A stretch of DNA of 64,000 nt from Pseudomonas putida W15Oct28 (GCF_000708715.2 NZ_JENB01000002.1:1-64000), one strand, 5' to 3'. Positions 1 to 9,011 are shown, counted from the first letter of the stretch. Numbers and translations are program-made. Notes: generated by a model from the letters alone, not told the origin.

Positions 1-2
1 AA

Positions 3-107
3 GCCAGGCAGGATATGACCAGCTTCTTCATGAGATACAACCGAATCAGGCTCCACAGCTATAACAACTACCTGTCGCCAATAGCAATGGAGCAGCAGGC
101 AGCTTGA
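3..107 (+). pseudogene. IS3-family transposase, C-terminal end (cut by window edge)
   Basis: The frame open from base 3 to the TGA at 105-107 encodes 34 residues containing FFMRYNRIRLHSYNNYLSP. This resembles the end of the integrase domain of IS3-family OrfB transposases, which typically close with a YN-x-R-x-H-x-x-L-x-x-x-x-P motif. Only the last part of the protein is inside the window, so whether the full gene is intact cannot be told. The stop lies about 38 bases before the probable end of the element. Family assignment is from the motif; the exact IS name is not recognised. Confidence 0.75.
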
Positions 108-145
108 TCACCGTAATCGGTGTCCGGCAAAACTTGACCAGAACA
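108..145 (+). mobile_element. Right end of the IS3-family element
   Basis: The sequence after the transposase stop ends in ..TTGACCAGAACA. Read inward this gives 5'-TGTTCTGGTCAAG, the TG..CA terminus usual for IS3-family elements. Immediately after base 145 the sequence enters a repeat arm (CCTTGTGTCGCGA) that lacks its normal first ~12 bases, which suggests the element sits inside that repeat. The other end and any target duplication are outside the window. Confidence 0.5.
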
Positions 146-249
146 CCTTGTGTCGCGATAGGGCCGCAGAGCGGCCCCGGCAATATTGAATCAGGGCATA
201 GATTTTGGGGCCGCTGCGCGCCCCATCGCGACACAAGGCCGCTCCTACA
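146..249. repeat. Inverted repeat pair of the GGAGCGGCCTTGTGTCGCGA type, left arm truncated
   Basis: The arm CCTTGTGTCGCGATAGGGCC at the left faces its complement (..ATCGCGACACAAGGCCGCTCC) at about 225-246. The same family recurs near 32080-32200 and 37503-37619. The right arm is complete through the GCTCCTACA tail, while the left one starts abruptly at the IS boundary. Confidence 0.7.
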
Positions 250-387
250 AAAAGCCAGGCCAGCAGGCCCGGAAGCCGTACATGAAACTTGTTTCATGCC
301 TGTTTTATTTACTTAGCCTGCTAACAAACTCTATAAAGAGGGTGTGCGACACACTGTCGCAGCCAACTGAAGAAGTGGAGTTTACCG

Positions 388-570
388 ATGACAGTCCAAG
401 TAACCGAACGCGACGAATCGAAAATGTCCCACGAAGGCCTGGCCGCTGGCGTGCGGATCTGGGATGTGCACCAACAAGGCCAACTGGTGGGCATGTTCCA
501 CAATGAACACGAAGCGCACCAGTACCGCGTAGAGCTGGAAGTCCTCGAAGGCCAGCGCACCACGCAGTGA
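388..570 (+). CDS. Small conserved-type hypothetical protein (60 aa)
   Basis: This 60-residue acidic, soluble protein has no signal peptide, membrane segment or recognised domain. It begins at ATG 388 and ends just before a strong hairpin terminator shared with the convergent gene. A clear intergenic region precedes it and a terminator closes it, which supports a real gene. The middle (RIWDVHQQGQLVGMFHNEHE) looks like a short beta-type fold, but no function can be given. Confidence 0.65.
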   Translation: MTVQVTERDESKMSHEGLAAGVRIWDVHQQGQLVGMFHNEHEAHQYRVELEVLEGQRTTQ

Positions 571-586
571 GCACTCTTCAAATAAA

Positions 587-614
587 AAAAACCCCGCCAA
601 GGCGGGGTTTTTCG
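587..614. terminator. Bidirectional rho-independent terminator
   Basis: The stem CCCCGCC-AA-GGCGGGG (592-607) is flanked by an A-run on the left and a T-run on the right. It can therefore end transcription of the small gene on the plus strand and of the DUF2058 gene, which stops at 618, on the minus strand. Confidence 0.9.
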
Positions 615-617
615 TGT

Positions 618-1157
618 TTACCACATCAGGTCGTCCGGGATCTTGTAGGCCGCGTACGGGTCGTCCTCGTCCGCTTCCTCGACATGGGTGTTGAGCAGCA
701 GGATACGGTTGGGGTCGCGCTCCTGGATCTTCACCGCCGCCTCACGAGGAATGACCTCATAGCCGCCGGCATGGGCCACGACGGCCAGTGCGCCGTTACT
801 CAACCGGGTCCGCATCAAGGCATTGACGGCAATGCGCTTGACCTTCTTGTCGTCGACGAAGTTGTAGTAATCCTCGGTGTTCAGCTTGGGCAGGCGCGTG
901 GCTTCGATCAACTGCTTGACCTGTGCGGCACGGGCTTTCTGCTCAGCCTTTTCCTGCTGCTGGCGGTTCAGCTCCTGGTCGCGCTTGACCTTTTCGGCCA
1001 TGGCTTCCTTGGCGATGCGCTGTTGGCTGTCGTCGACTTCGACCTGGCCTTTGTGCTCCATGCGCTTCTGTTTCTTTTCAGCTTTGTTGGTCTGCGAGAC
1101 CTGTTTCTGGTTGACCAGACCGGCTTTGAGCAATTGGTCGCGAAGGGAAAGGCTCAT
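618..1157 (-). CDS. DUF2058 family protein (YaiL-like)
   Basis: This 179-residue soluble protein has a long, highly charged helical N-terminal half (Lys/Glu/Gln-rich, about residues 20-95, coiled-coil-like) and a compact C-terminal domain containing YYNFVDDKKVKRIAVN. This is the pattern of the DUF2058/YaiL family, sometimes described as nucleoprotein- or polynucleotide-associated, though no activity is established. It lies 26 bases downstream of mazG on the same strand and probably shares its transcript, which ends at the hairpin at 592-607. Confidence 0.85.
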   Translation of the reverse strand: MSLSLRDQLLKAGLVNQKQVSQTNKAEKKQKRMEHKGQVEVDDSQQRIAKEAMAEKVKRDQELNRQQQEKAEQKARAAQVKQLIEATRLPKLNTEDYYNFVDDKKVKRIAVNALMRTRLSNGALAVVAHAGGYEVIPREAAVKIQERDPNRILLLNTHVEEADEDDPYAAYKIPDDLMW

Positions 1158-1183
1158 GAATGTTCACTCACTTATGCAACAGC

Positions 1184-2017
1184 TCAGCCGCAGCTGGGCA
1201 GGTTCTTTTCCTGACGTTTGGCTTCACCCCAAAGGGCATCCAGCTCGTCAAGGTTACAATCTTCAATGGGGCGGCCACTGTCGCGCAATGCCTGTTCGAT
1301 AAAACGGAAACGTCGCTCGAACTTGCGGTTGGCGCGGCGCAGGGCATTTTCAGGGTCTTGCTTGAGGTGGCGTGCAAGGTTGACGGCGGCGAACAGCAGG
1401 TCGCCGACCTCATCTTCAAGCGCATCGGCGTCACCGTCGGCCATGGCCTGCAGGACTTCATCCAGCTCTTCGCGCACCTTGTCCAGCACCGGCAATGCTT
1501 CCGGCCAGTCGAAACCGACCGTGGCCGCACGTTTCTGCAGTTTGGCTGCCCGTGACAGGGCCGGCAAGGCCGACGGTACATCGTCGAGCAGCGACAGTTG
1601 CTCGGGCGTGCTTTTCTCGGCACGCTCCTGCGCCTTGATCTCTTCCCAGCGCGACTTGACCTGGGCCTCGTTCAGGCTGGGTGTGTCCAGCGGCGCATAG
1701 AGTTCGCCGGTGGGGAATACATGTGGGTGGCGACGGACCAGCTTGCGGGTGATGCTGTCGACCACGCCATCGAACTCGAAACGCCCCTCTTCCCGGGCCA
1801 GCTGGCTGTAGTAGACCACCTGGAACAGCAAGTCGCCCAGCTCACCCTGCAGGTGCTCGAAATCGCCGCGTTCGATGGTATCGGCGACCTCGTAGGCTTC
1901 TTCGATGGTGTGCGCAACGATACTCGCGTAGTTCTGCTTCAGGTCCCACGGGCAGCCGTACTGCGGGTCGCGCAGACGGGCCATGAGGTGCAGCAGGTCT
2001 TCGAGGGTGTAGGTCAT
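1184..2017 (-). CDS. mazG: Nucleoside triphosphate pyrophosphohydrolase MazG
   Basis: MazG hydrolyses (d)NTPs to the monophosphate and pyrophosphate, a house-cleaning enzyme that also influences ppGpp-linked stress in other bacteria. The 277-residue protein carries two MazG repeats: an N-terminal one with ETIEEAYEV-type (here HTIEEAYEVAD) and GDLLFQVVYYS motifs, and a C-terminal one with EELDEVLQAM and DEVGDLLFAAVN. These acidic EExxE/ExxD clusters bind magnesium. It starts MTYTLEDLLHLMARLRDP, typical for the family. It lies downstream of relA, separated by a repeat pair, the same order as in other pseudomonads. Confidence 0.95.
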   Translation of the reverse strand: MTYTLEDLLHLMARLRDPQYGCPWDLKQNYASIVAHTIEEAYEVADTIERGDFEHLQGELGDLLFQVVYYSQLAREEGRFEFDGVVDSITRKLVRRHPHVFPTGELYAPLDTPSLNEAQVKSRWEEIKAQERAEKSTPEQLSLLDDVPSALPALSRAAKLQKRAATVGFDWPEALPVLDKVREELDEVLQAMADGDADALEDEVGDLLFAAVNLARHLKQDPENALRRANRKFERRFRFIEQALRDSGRPIEDCNLDELDALWGEAKRQEKNLPSCG

Positions 2018-2043
2018 CTAGGCAGATCCTTTAGTGGCGCCTG

Positions 2044-2127
2044 CTTCGCGGGTAAACCCGCTCCCACAGGTATCGTGCAAATCCTGAGATGTGCGCCGTA
2101 CCTGTGGGAGCGGGTTTACCCGCGAAG
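2044..2127. repeat. REP-type inverted pair
   Basis: CTTCGCGGGTAAACCCGCTC (from 2044) and its complement (to 2127) face each other across about 30 bases. This is the P. putida-type repetitive extragenic palindrome, present in the mazG-relA gap. Confidence 0.85.
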
Positions 2128-2141
2128 AAGCCGCCGCGGTC

Positions 2142-4382
2142 TCAAGGAGTACGGTTACGCCGCGTCTCGATGATGTTCGGCAACTGCGAGATCCGCCCCA
2201 GCAGGCGCCCCAGCGCGTCCAGGCCCGGGATCTCGATGGTCAGCGACATCAGCGCCGTGTTGTCTTCCTTGTTCGAGCGGGTGTTCACCGCCAGCACGTT
2301 GATCTTCTCGTTCAGCAGCACCTGCGACACATCGCGCAGCAGCCCCGGGCGGTCGTAGGCACGGATGACGATGTCGACCGGATAGGTCTGCACCGGGATC
2401 GGCCCCCAGCTCACCTGGATCATGCGCTCCGGCTCCTTGCCCGCCAGTTGCAGCACCGAGGCACAGTCCTGGCGGTGGATGCTCACGCCACGGCCCTGGG
2501 TGATGTAACCGACAATGGCATCGCCCGGCAGCGGCTGGCAGCAGCCGGCCATCTGCGTCAGCAGGTTGCCGACACCCTGGATCTGGATGTCACCACGCTT
2601 GCCGGTACGCGGCCCGGTAGGCTTGCGCGGCACCAGTTCGATCTGTTCGATGCGCTCGGGCTCCAGCAACTGCTGGGCGGCGTTGACCAGGTGGGCCAGG
2701 CGCAGGTCGCCCGCGCCGAGCGAGGCGAACATGTCCTCGGCGGTCTTGACGTTGGTCTTCTCGGCCAGGCGTTCGAAGTCCACCTGCGGCAAGCCCAGGC
2801 GGCTGAGCTCGCGCTCGAGCAAGGTCTTGCCGGCGGCGACGTTCTGGTCACGTGCCTGCAGCTTGAACCAGTGCACGATCTTGGCCCGCGCCCGCGAGGT
2901 GGTGACGTAGCCCAGGTTGGAGTTCAACCAGTCACGGCTTGGGTTGCCGTGCTTGCTGGTGATGATCTCCACCTGCTCACCGGTCTGCAGGCTGTAGTTC
3001 AGCGGCACGATACGGCCGTTGATCTTGGCACCCCGGCAGTTGTGGCCAATCTCGGTGTGCACACGGTAGGCGAAGTCCAGCGGGGTCGCCCCCTTGGGCA
3101 AGTCGATGGCGTGGCCGTCCGGGGTGAACACGTAGACCCGGTCCGGCTCGATGTCGACCCGCAACTGCTCCACCAGGCCACCGATATCGCCCAGCTCTTC
3201 ATGCCATTCCAGCACCTGACGCAGCCAGGAGATCTTCTCTTCGTAATGGTTGGAGCTGGGCTTGACGTCGGTGCCCTTGTAGCGCCAGTGGGCGCAAACC
3301 CCCAACTCGGCTTCTTCGTGCATGCCGTGGGTGCGGATCTGCACCTCCAGCACCTTGCCCTCGGGGCCGATCACTGCGGTGTGCAACGAGCGGTAGCCGT
3401 TTTCCTTGGGGTTGGCGATGTAGTCGTCGAACTCTTTGGGGATGTGCCGCCACAGCGTGTGCACGATACCCAGCGCGGTGTAGCAATCGCGAATTTCCGG
3501 CACCAGCACGCGCACTGCACGCACGTCGTAGATCTGGCTGAATTCCAGGCCTTTGCGCTGCATCTTGCGCCAGATCGAATAGATATGCTTCGCCCGGCCG
3601 CTGATGTCGGCATTGACGCCAGTGGCCAGCAGCTCGTTCTGCAGCTGGTTCATCACGTCGCTGATAAAGCGTTCGCGGTCCAGCCGGCGCTCGTGCAGCA
3701 GCTTGGCGATCTGCTTGTACTGGTCGGGTTCGAGGTAGCGGAAGGACAGGTCTTCCAATTCCCACTTGATGTGGCCGATGCCCAGGCGGTGGGCCAGCGG
3801 CGCATAGATGTCGAACACCTCACGCGCGACACGCAGGCGTTTCTCGTCGTCGGCGGCCTTGACCGCACGGATTGCGCAGGTACGCTCGGCCAGCTTTATC
3901 AGTGCCACGCGCACATCGTCGACCATGGCCACAAGCATCTTGCGCAGGTTCTCGACCTGCGCCTGCGAGCCCAGCACCAGCGACTGCCGCGGGCTGAGGC
4001 TGGCACTGATGGCGGCCATGCGCAACACGCCGTCGATCAGCTTGGACACCACCGGACCGAACCGCTGGCTGACCTCGGCCAGGGTCACCTTGCCCTCGCG
4101 AACCGAACGGTAGATGACCGCTGCCACCAGCGAATCCTGATCAAGCTTGAGGTCTGCGAGGATTTCGGCAATCTCCAGGCCCGCCTGGAAGCTGGACGTG
4201 CCGTCCGCCCAGGAATGTTTGGCCGGGTTGCCTTTTTTCTCGATCTCATGGGCAAACTCGCAGGCCTCTTTGAGCGCTGCGCGATCCAGTGCCGAATCGA
4301 CGCTTACCACATGGTCCAACCATCCTTCGAGATTGATACTGCCGTCGGTGTTGACCGGCTGGTGCACTCTCACCTGTACCAT
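2142..4382 (-). CDS. relA: GTP pyrophosphokinase RelA
   Basis: RelA makes (p)ppGpp from ATP and GTP/GDP on stalled ribosomes during the stringent response. With the start at MVQVRVHQPVN the protein is 746 residues, the usual pseudomonad length; the open frame runs 28 codons further upstream, but that part does not resemble the family. The N-terminal region is a pseudo-hydrolase: where SpoT has HD it reads LIKLAERTCAIRAV, so hydrolysis is not expected. The synthetase domain shows EFDDYIANPKENGYRSLHTA, followed by TGS (VYVFTPDGHAIDLPKGATPLDFAY), zinc-finger-like and C-terminal ACT (YDRPGLLRDVSQVL) domains. It lies 96 bases downstream of rlmD. Confidence 0.97.
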   Translation of the reverse strand: MVQVRVHQPVNTDGSINLEGWLDHVVSVDSALDRAALKEACEFAHEIEKKGNPAKHSWADGTSSFQAGLEIAEILADLKLDQDSLVAAVIYRSVREGKVTLAEVSQRFGPVVSKLIDGVLRMAAISASLSPRQSLVLGSQAQVENLRKMLVAMVDDVRVALIKLAERTCAIRAVKAADDEKRLRVAREVFDIYAPLAHRLGIGHIKWELEDLSFRYLEPDQYKQIAKLLHERRLDRERFISDVMNQLQNELLATGVNADISGRAKHIYSIWRKMQRKGLEFSQIYDVRAVRVLVPEIRDCYTALGIVHTLWRHIPKEFDDYIANPKENGYRSLHTAVIGPEGKVLEVQIRTHGMHEEAELGVCAHWRYKGTDVKPSSNHYEEKISWLRQVLEWHEELGDIGGLVEQLRVDIEPDRVYVFTPDGHAIDLPKGATPLDFAYRVHTEIGHNCRGAKINGRIVPLNYSLQTGEQVEIITSKHGNPSRDWLNSNLGYVTTSRARAKIVHWFKLQARDQNVAAGKTLLERELSRLGLPQVDFERLAEKTNVKTAEDMFASLGAGDLRLAHLVNAAQQLLEPERIEQIELVPRKPTGPRTGKRGDIQIQGVGNLLTQMAGCCQPLPGDAIVGYITQGRGVSIHRQDCASVLQLAGKEPERMIQVSWGPIPVQTYPVDIVIRAYDRPGLLRDVSQVLLNEKINVLAVNTRSNKEDNTALMSLTIEIPGLDALGRLLGRISQLPNIIETRRNRTP

Positions 4383-4478
4383 CTTTGTTTTACCTTTCCA
4401 TACAGCGCACCACGCGGGTGCGCTGGCGATCACCGTGCGGCCGCCATTCCATGGAAGCCGCACCAAGGGGCCAGTCTG

Positions 4479-5837
4479 CTAGCCCGCTTCGAATAACGCC
4501 ATGGCCTCGACATGTGCCGTTTGAGGAAACATGTCGAGAATCCCGGCCCTTTTTAACCGGTACCCCTGGCCGACCAGCACCTGCGCGTCTCGCGCCAGCG
4601 TGGCCGGGTTGCACGATACGTAGACCAGCCGTTTGGCCTGGAGGCGTGCGATGCCTTGCACCACCTCGAACGCACCGTCGCGCGGTGGATCCAAGAGTAC
4701 CGCAGAAAAGCCCTCGGCGGCCCATCCGGTGCCTGCCAAAGGCTGCGATAAATCGGCCTGAAAAAACCGTGCGTTATGCACATTGTTGTTTCGGGCATTG
4801 GCCGCGGCCCGATCGACCATGGCCTGTACACCTTCCACTGCCACTACCTCGCGGGCCTTGCGGGCCAGCGGCAGGGCGAAGTTGCCCAGGCCGCAGAACA
4901 GGTCCAGCACCCGCTCGTCGGCCTGCGGTGCGAGCCAGGCCAGGGCCTGCTCGATCATCGCCGTGTTGACCTGCGCATTCACCTGCACGAAGTCACCTGG
5001 GCGCCAGGCCAGTTCCAGCTGCCACGGCGCCAGGGCAAAGCCCAGTTGCGCGGCCGGGTCCACGGGCGCCGGCTCACCTTCACCCTGCAGCCACAGCTGG
5101 GCATTGGCCTGCTCGCAGAACGCTTGCAGTTTTGCCAGGTCTTCTGCCGGCAGCGGCGCGACGTGGCGCACCAACAGCGCCTCGGCGGTGCCGCTGAACA
5201 GTTCCACGTGGCCCACCGCCTGCGGTTTGCTCAACGAGCGCAGCACCGTCGGCAAGTGGCGCAGAATCGACTGCAAGGGCTGTACCAGCACCGCGCAATC
5301 GTCGATGGCGATGATGTCCTGGCTGGCTTCGGCACGGAAGCCCACCTCCAGCTGACGCGCTTTTACGTCCCAGCGCACGGCCACACGGGCCCTGCGCCGG
5401 TAGCCGAATTCCGGCCCGCTCAGGGGGGCGGCCCACTCCTCGGGCTGCACGCCGGCCACCCGCTGCAGTTGCTCGGCCAGGGTGCGCTGCTTGAGCGCCA
5501 GCTGCGCTTCATGCGGCAGGTGCTGCAGGTTGCAGCCACCGCAGCGCGCGTAGTGGCGGCACGGTGCCTCACGGCGCTCGGGGCTGGCCTGCAGCAGCCG
5601 CTCCAGGCGGGCTTCGACCACTTTGCCACGGGCATTGAGTACCCGCGCCTCCACGGCCTCGCCGGCCAGAGCGCCACTGACAAACCAGGTGCGCCCGTCG
5701 AGGAAGGCGATGCCACGGCCGTCACCGGCCAGGCGCTCGATTTCAAGGCGCTGCTTCTTGCCCACGGGGACCTGGGGAGTGCGGTTGCCGCCGGCCGGCT
5801 GGAAGCGTAGGCCGCTGTTGCTTTTTTTCTTGGACAT
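4479..5837 (-). CDS. rlmD: 23S rRNA (uracil-1939-C5)-methyltransferase RlmD
   Basis: This enzyme (formerly RumA/YgcA) uses S-adenosylmethionine to methylate U1939 of 23S rRNA. The 452-residue protein has a basic N-terminus, a TRAM-like domain ([22 protein letters not shown]), an iron-sulfur cysteine cluster ([15 protein letters not shown]) and a C-terminal methyltransferase domain with [24 protein letters not shown] and the catalytic-cysteine motif [12 protein letters not shown]. Its ATG directly abuts the cysM stop codon, so the two are very probably co-transcribed. relA follows 96 bases downstream. Confidence 0.97.
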   Translation of the reverse strand: MSKKKSNSGLRFQPAGGNRTPQVPVGKKQRLEIERLAGDGRGIAFLDGRTWFVSGALAGEAVEARVLNARGKVVEARLERLLQASPERREAPCRHYARCGGCNLQHLPHEAQLALKQRTLAEQLQRVAGVQPEEWAAPLSGPEFGYRRRARVAVRWDVKARQLEVGFRAEASQDIIAIDDCAVLVQPLQSILRHLPTVLRSLSKPQAVGHVELFSGTAEALLVRHVAPLPAEDLAKLQAFCEQANAQLWLQGEGEPAPVDPAAQLGFALAPWQLELAWRPGDFVQVNAQVNTAMIEQALAWLAPQADERVLDLFCGLGNFALPLARKAREVVAVEGVQAMVDRAAANARNNNVHNARFFQADLSQPLAGTGWAAEGFSAVLLDPPRDGAFEVVQGIARLQAKRLVYVSCNPATLARDAQVLVGQGYRLKRAGILDMFPQTAHVEAMALFEAG

Positions 5838-6737
5838 TTAGCTCGGATCAAACAGGCCGGTGGAGAGGTAACGGTCGCCGCGGTCACAGATGATCGCGAC
5901 CATCACGGCATTTTCCACCTCGCGGGAAAGGCGCAGCATGGCTGCAACCGCACCACCGGAAGACACGCCGCAGAAAATGCCCTCTTCACGGGCAAGGCGG
6001 CGGGTGGTGTCTTCGGCTTCCTGCTGCGACATGTCGACCACGCGGTCGACGCGGGTGGCGTCGAAAATTTTCGGCAGGTATTCCTCGGGCCAGCGGCGAA
6101 TGCCCGGAATGGCCGAGCCTTCCATCGGTTGCAGGCCGATGATTTGTACCGCCGGGTTCTGCTCCTTGAGGTACTGGGAACAGCCCATGATGGTGCCGGT
6201 GGTACCCATGGAGCTGACGAAATGGGTAATGTTGCCCTGGGTCTGCTGCCAGATCTCAGGGCCGGTGCTGTTGTAGTGGGCAATCGGATTGTCGCCATTG
6301 GCGAACTGGTCGAGCACCACGCCGCGGCCTTCGGCCTGCAGCTTCTCGGCCAGGTCGCGGGCGCCTTCCATACCCTCCTCCTTGGTCACCAGGATCAGCT
6401 CGGCACCATAGGCGGTCATGGCGGCCTTGCGCTCGGCGGTGGAGTTGTCGGGCATGATCAGGACCATCTTGTAGCCCTTGATCGCCGCCGCCATTGCCAG
6501 GGCGATGCCGGTGTTGCCGGAGGTAGCTTCGATCAGTGTGTCGCCGGGCTTGATCTGGCCACGCAGTTCGGCGCGGGTGATCATCGACAGCGCCGGGCGG
6601 TCCTTCACCGAGCCGGCAGGATTGTTACCTTCGAGCTTGAGCAGGAGGGTGTTGCTGGTTTCACCAGCAATGCGCTGCAGGCGAACCAGGGGCGTATTGC
6701 CGACGCAATCGGCGATGGTTGGGTACTGCAAGGTCAT
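5838..6737 (-). CDS. cysM: Cysteine synthase B (O-acetylserine sulfhydrylase) CysM
   Basis: CysM makes cysteine from O-acetylserine and sulfide, or S-sulfocysteine from thiosulfate, using PLP. The start MTLQYPTIADCVGNTPLVRL gives 299 residues, the normal length; an upstream in-frame ATG adds 13 residues without family support. The PLP lysine is K45 in NNPAGSVKDRPALS, and the substrate/phosphate loops TSGNTGIALAM and GTTGTIMG are present. It is the first gene of a probable cysM-rlmD-relA cluster. Confidence 0.96.
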   Translation of the reverse strand: MTLQYPTIADCVGNTPLVRLQRIAGETSNTLLLKLEGNNPAGSVKDRPALSMITRAELRGQIKPGDTLIEATSGNTGIALAMAAAIKGYKMVLIMPDNSTAERKAAMTAYGAELILVTKEEGMEGARDLAEKLQAEGRGVVLDQFANGDNPIAHYNSTGPEIWQQTQGNITHFVSSMGTTGTIMGCSQYLKEQNPAVQIIGLQPMEGSAIPGIRRWPEEYLPKIFDATRVDRVVDMSQQEAEDTTRRLAREEGIFCGVSSGGAVAAMLRLSREVENAVMVAIICDRGDRYLSTGLFDPS

Positions 6738-6848
6738 GGTGTCTTTCACAATCCGGACGGCAGGGGGGCCTATCATACCGGCAAACCCCTCGCGGCCATA
6801 TCACGCAATCTGTGGTGCATATAGCTACAAGCTATATCGATGATCTGT

Positions 6849-6947
6849 ACCGGCTTCTTCGCGGGCACGCCCGCCCCCACAGGGATTGCGCTGCACTTAA
6901 GATAAATGCTGTACCTGTGGGAGCGGGCGGGCCCGCGAAGGGGCCGG
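6849..6947. repeat. REP-type inverted pair overlapping a gene end
   Basis: Arms TTCGCGGGCACGCCCGCCCC (6856 on) and the complementary CTGTGGGAGCGGGCGGGCCC (6915 on) form an inverted pair. Its right arm lies inside the last codons of the histidine kinase gene that stops at 6897. Confidence 0.8.
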
Positions 6948-8288
6948 CACATGTAATGGCAACCGCATCCAGAGGCGCAGCCCATGCTTGCCATTCTGCG
7001 CCCACAAGGTCCCGCCCTGGCGCTGGATGGCACTGCGGGCGATGCTCAAGCCCAGGCCAAAACCGCCATCCCCAGGCCGAGAACCGTCCAGCCGCGAGAA
7101 CGGCGCGAAGATCCGCTCCAGGTCTTCTTCAGCCACGCCGCCGCCTTCATCCTCCAGCCACAACCACCAGTAACTGCCTTCGCGCTGCCCACCCAACCGC
7201 ACCACACCCTCGGCCGGCGAATGACGAATGGCATTGCGCAGGATGTTTTCCAGCGCCTGGGCCAGGTGGTTGAGGTTGCCCTGCACCCAGCAGTCGGCCG
7301 GCACTTCGCAGCGCAGGTGCGCGGGCGACCAGCCGCTCTCGTAGCTGGCATTCTCGGCCAGCAGTTCCCACAGCGCGTGGACTTCGATTGGCTCCAGGTT
7401 CATCGGCGCACGTTCGGCGTCCTGCCAGGCCAGCTGCAGGGTGCCCTCCACCAACTGCTGCATGCAGTCCACTTCACGGGTCAGGCGTTCGCGCAGGCGT
7501 TGCAGGTCGGTTTCGCCGTCGCAGGCCACCCGCAGCCGGCTCAAGGGCGTGCGCATTTCGTGGGACAGGTCGCGCAGCAACTGCTGCTGCATGGCCACCG
7601 TGCCCTGCAGCCGCTCGGCCATCTGGTCAAAGGCGCGGGCCAACTCGCCCAGCTCGTCATGCCGGGCAATGGTGCGCGAGTCGAGGCGCGCCGACAGCTG
7701 ATCGGCGCGCCAGGCATTGGCCTGCTCGCGCAGCTGATTCAACGGCACGATCAACATGCGGTACAGGCCCACGCACAACAGCAAGGTGAACAAGCCAGGG
7801 ATAATGCCGTTGGTGACGATACGCCACAGCAACCGGTACTGGTCCGGGTTGAACCGCTGTGGCAGCTCGATCACCAGCATGCCCTGCTCCGGCGCCCCCG
7901 GGAACGGTATGCGTACCCACGGCTGGTCGACGCTGCGCCGGCTCATCGGCCAGTCGACACCGCGCAGGCGCGTCAGCCGCTGCATGATCTGCGGGTCGAG
8001 GGTGGCGCTGTCGAGCGGCCGCAGGTTGATATCGAGCACGCCAACCCAGCCCCGTTCGCGCTGGTGCATCGCCGTCACCCACTGGTCCAGCCCTGCCCGC
8101 CCACCGCTGCGCCAGGCCTGTTCAGCCTCGCCGGCATAGCCTCGCAACGCCTGCCGCGCCGGCTCCGAAAGGAAGGCGTTCTGGATTTCCATGTGCCGGC
8201 CCCAGGTGTAACTGAGGCCGATCATCAGCAGGCAGAAGCCCACCAGCAAGATGGCCAGCTTCCAGAACAGCGAATGGCGGTCAAGCAT
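6897..8288 (-). CDS. Two-component sensor histidine kinase (PirS position)
   Basis: This 463-residue inner-membrane kinase has a first membrane helix at about residues 10-28 (LAILLVGFCLLMIGLSY), a periplasmic sensor of roughly 130 residues, a second helix at about 160-178, HAMP, and a HisKA domain with LSHEMRTPLSRL (phospho-acceptor H243). The ATPase domain carries NILRNAIRHSP, EDEGGGV and GGFGLGLSIAR. It follows the response regulator at 3-base spacing. In P. aeruginosa the pair between gacS and cysM is pirRS, controlling a ferric-enterobactin receptor, so this may be PirS by synteny. No receptor gene is present here. The last ~17 residues are encoded by a REP arm. Confidence 0.85.
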   Translation of the reverse strand: MLDRHSLFWKLAILLVGFCLLMIGLSYTWGRHMEIQNAFLSEPARQALRGYAGEAEQAWRSGGRAGLDQWVTAMHQRERGWVGVLDINLRPLDSATLDPQIMQRLTRLRGVDWPMSRRSVDQPWVRIPFPGAPEQGMLVIELPQRFNPDQYRLLWRIVTNGIIPGLFTLLLCVGLYRMLIVPLNQLREQANAWRADQLSARLDSRTIARHDELGELARAFDQMAERLQGTVAMQQQLLRDLSHEMRTPLSRLRVACDGETDLQRLRERLTREVDCMQQLVEGTLQLAWQDAERAPMNLEPIEVHALWELLAENASYESGWSPAHLRCEVPADCWVQGNLNHLAQALENILRNAIRHSPAEGVVRLGGQREGSYWWLWLEDEGGGVAEEDLERIFAPFSRLDGSRPGDGGFGLGLSIARSAIQRQGGTLWAQNGKHGLRLWMRLPLHVPAPSRARPLPQVQHLS

Positions 8289-8291
8289 GGT

Positions 8292-9011
8292 TCACTCCGC
8301 CTCGCCAGCGCTGAGCACGTAACCTTTGCCCCACACGGTACGGATTTGCCGTTCGTGATAGTCGATGCCCTTGAGCTTGCGGCGAATCTGGCTGACGTGC
8401 ATGTCCAGGCTGCGGTCATGCCGCGAATAGCCGCGCTGCAACACCTGTTGGTAAAGGAACGGCTTGCTCAGGACGTCATCGAAGTTGCGGTTAAGGATGT
8501 CGAACAGCCGGTATTCGCTGGGAGTCAGGCCTGCCAAGCGGCCATTCAGGCGTACGTCGCACAGGCCCTCGTCGAACTGCAGCTCGCCGCAGGCGGCATG
8601 CTCCAGCGGGGGTTGATGACGGCGTTCGAGCGCCACCCGGCGCAGGATTGCCTCGATGCGCACCTGCAGCTCGGCCATGCTGAACGGTTTGGGCAGGTAA
8701 TCGTCGGCCCCGCGCTGGAAGCCGCTGATGCGGTCGGCCTCGGCACCCAGCGCCGACATCAGGATCACCGGTGTGGCGCTGCGCTTGCGCAACTGCGCCA
8801 GGGCATCCAGGCCGTTCAGCCCGGGCAGCAGGATGTCCATGAGCACCACATCGAAAACCTGGCGACCAGCCGTTTCCAGGCCTTCCAGCCCATTACGGCA
8901 CCAGGTTACCTGGAAGCCGCCGCGTTGCAGCTCTTCGTGCAGGTAGGCACCCAGGACCGGGTCGTCCTCGATAGCAAGGATATTGGAGTTGTAAATAGCT
9001 ACAGGATTCAT
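8292..9011 (-). CDS. OmpR-family response regulator (PirR position)
   Basis: The 239-residue protein has a receiver domain with acidic pocket ED16-D17 region (IEDDP), phospho-acceptor D59 in VVLMDILLPG, and switch lysine in DDYLPKPFSMAEL. A winged-helix DNA-binding domain ends with RSLDMHVSQIRRKL and IRTVWGKGYVLS. The start MNPVAIYNSNILAIEDD was chosen because the open frame upstream encodes no family-like sequence. It is paired with the kinase downstream, and by position between gacS and cysM it corresponds to pirR of P. aeruginosa. That orthology is inferred from gene order only. Confidence 0.88.
   Translation of the reverse strand: MNPVAIYNSNILAIEDDPVLGAYLHEELQRGGFQVTWCRNGLEGLETAGRQVFDVVLMDILLPGLNGLDALAQLRKRSATPVILMSALGAEADRISGFQRGADDYLPKPFSMAELQVRIEAILRRVALERRHQPPLEHAACGELQFDEGLCDVRLNGRLAGLTPSEYRLFDILNRNFDDVLSKPFLYQQVLQRGYSRHDRSLDMHVSQIRRKLKGIDYHERQIRTVWGKGYVLSAGEAE

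Noticed and set aside
2091..4496. 801-codon open frame on the plus strand
   Set aside because: It is antisense to relA, rich in His/Gln/Leu/Asp and without any motif. It is a by-product of GC-rich codon use.
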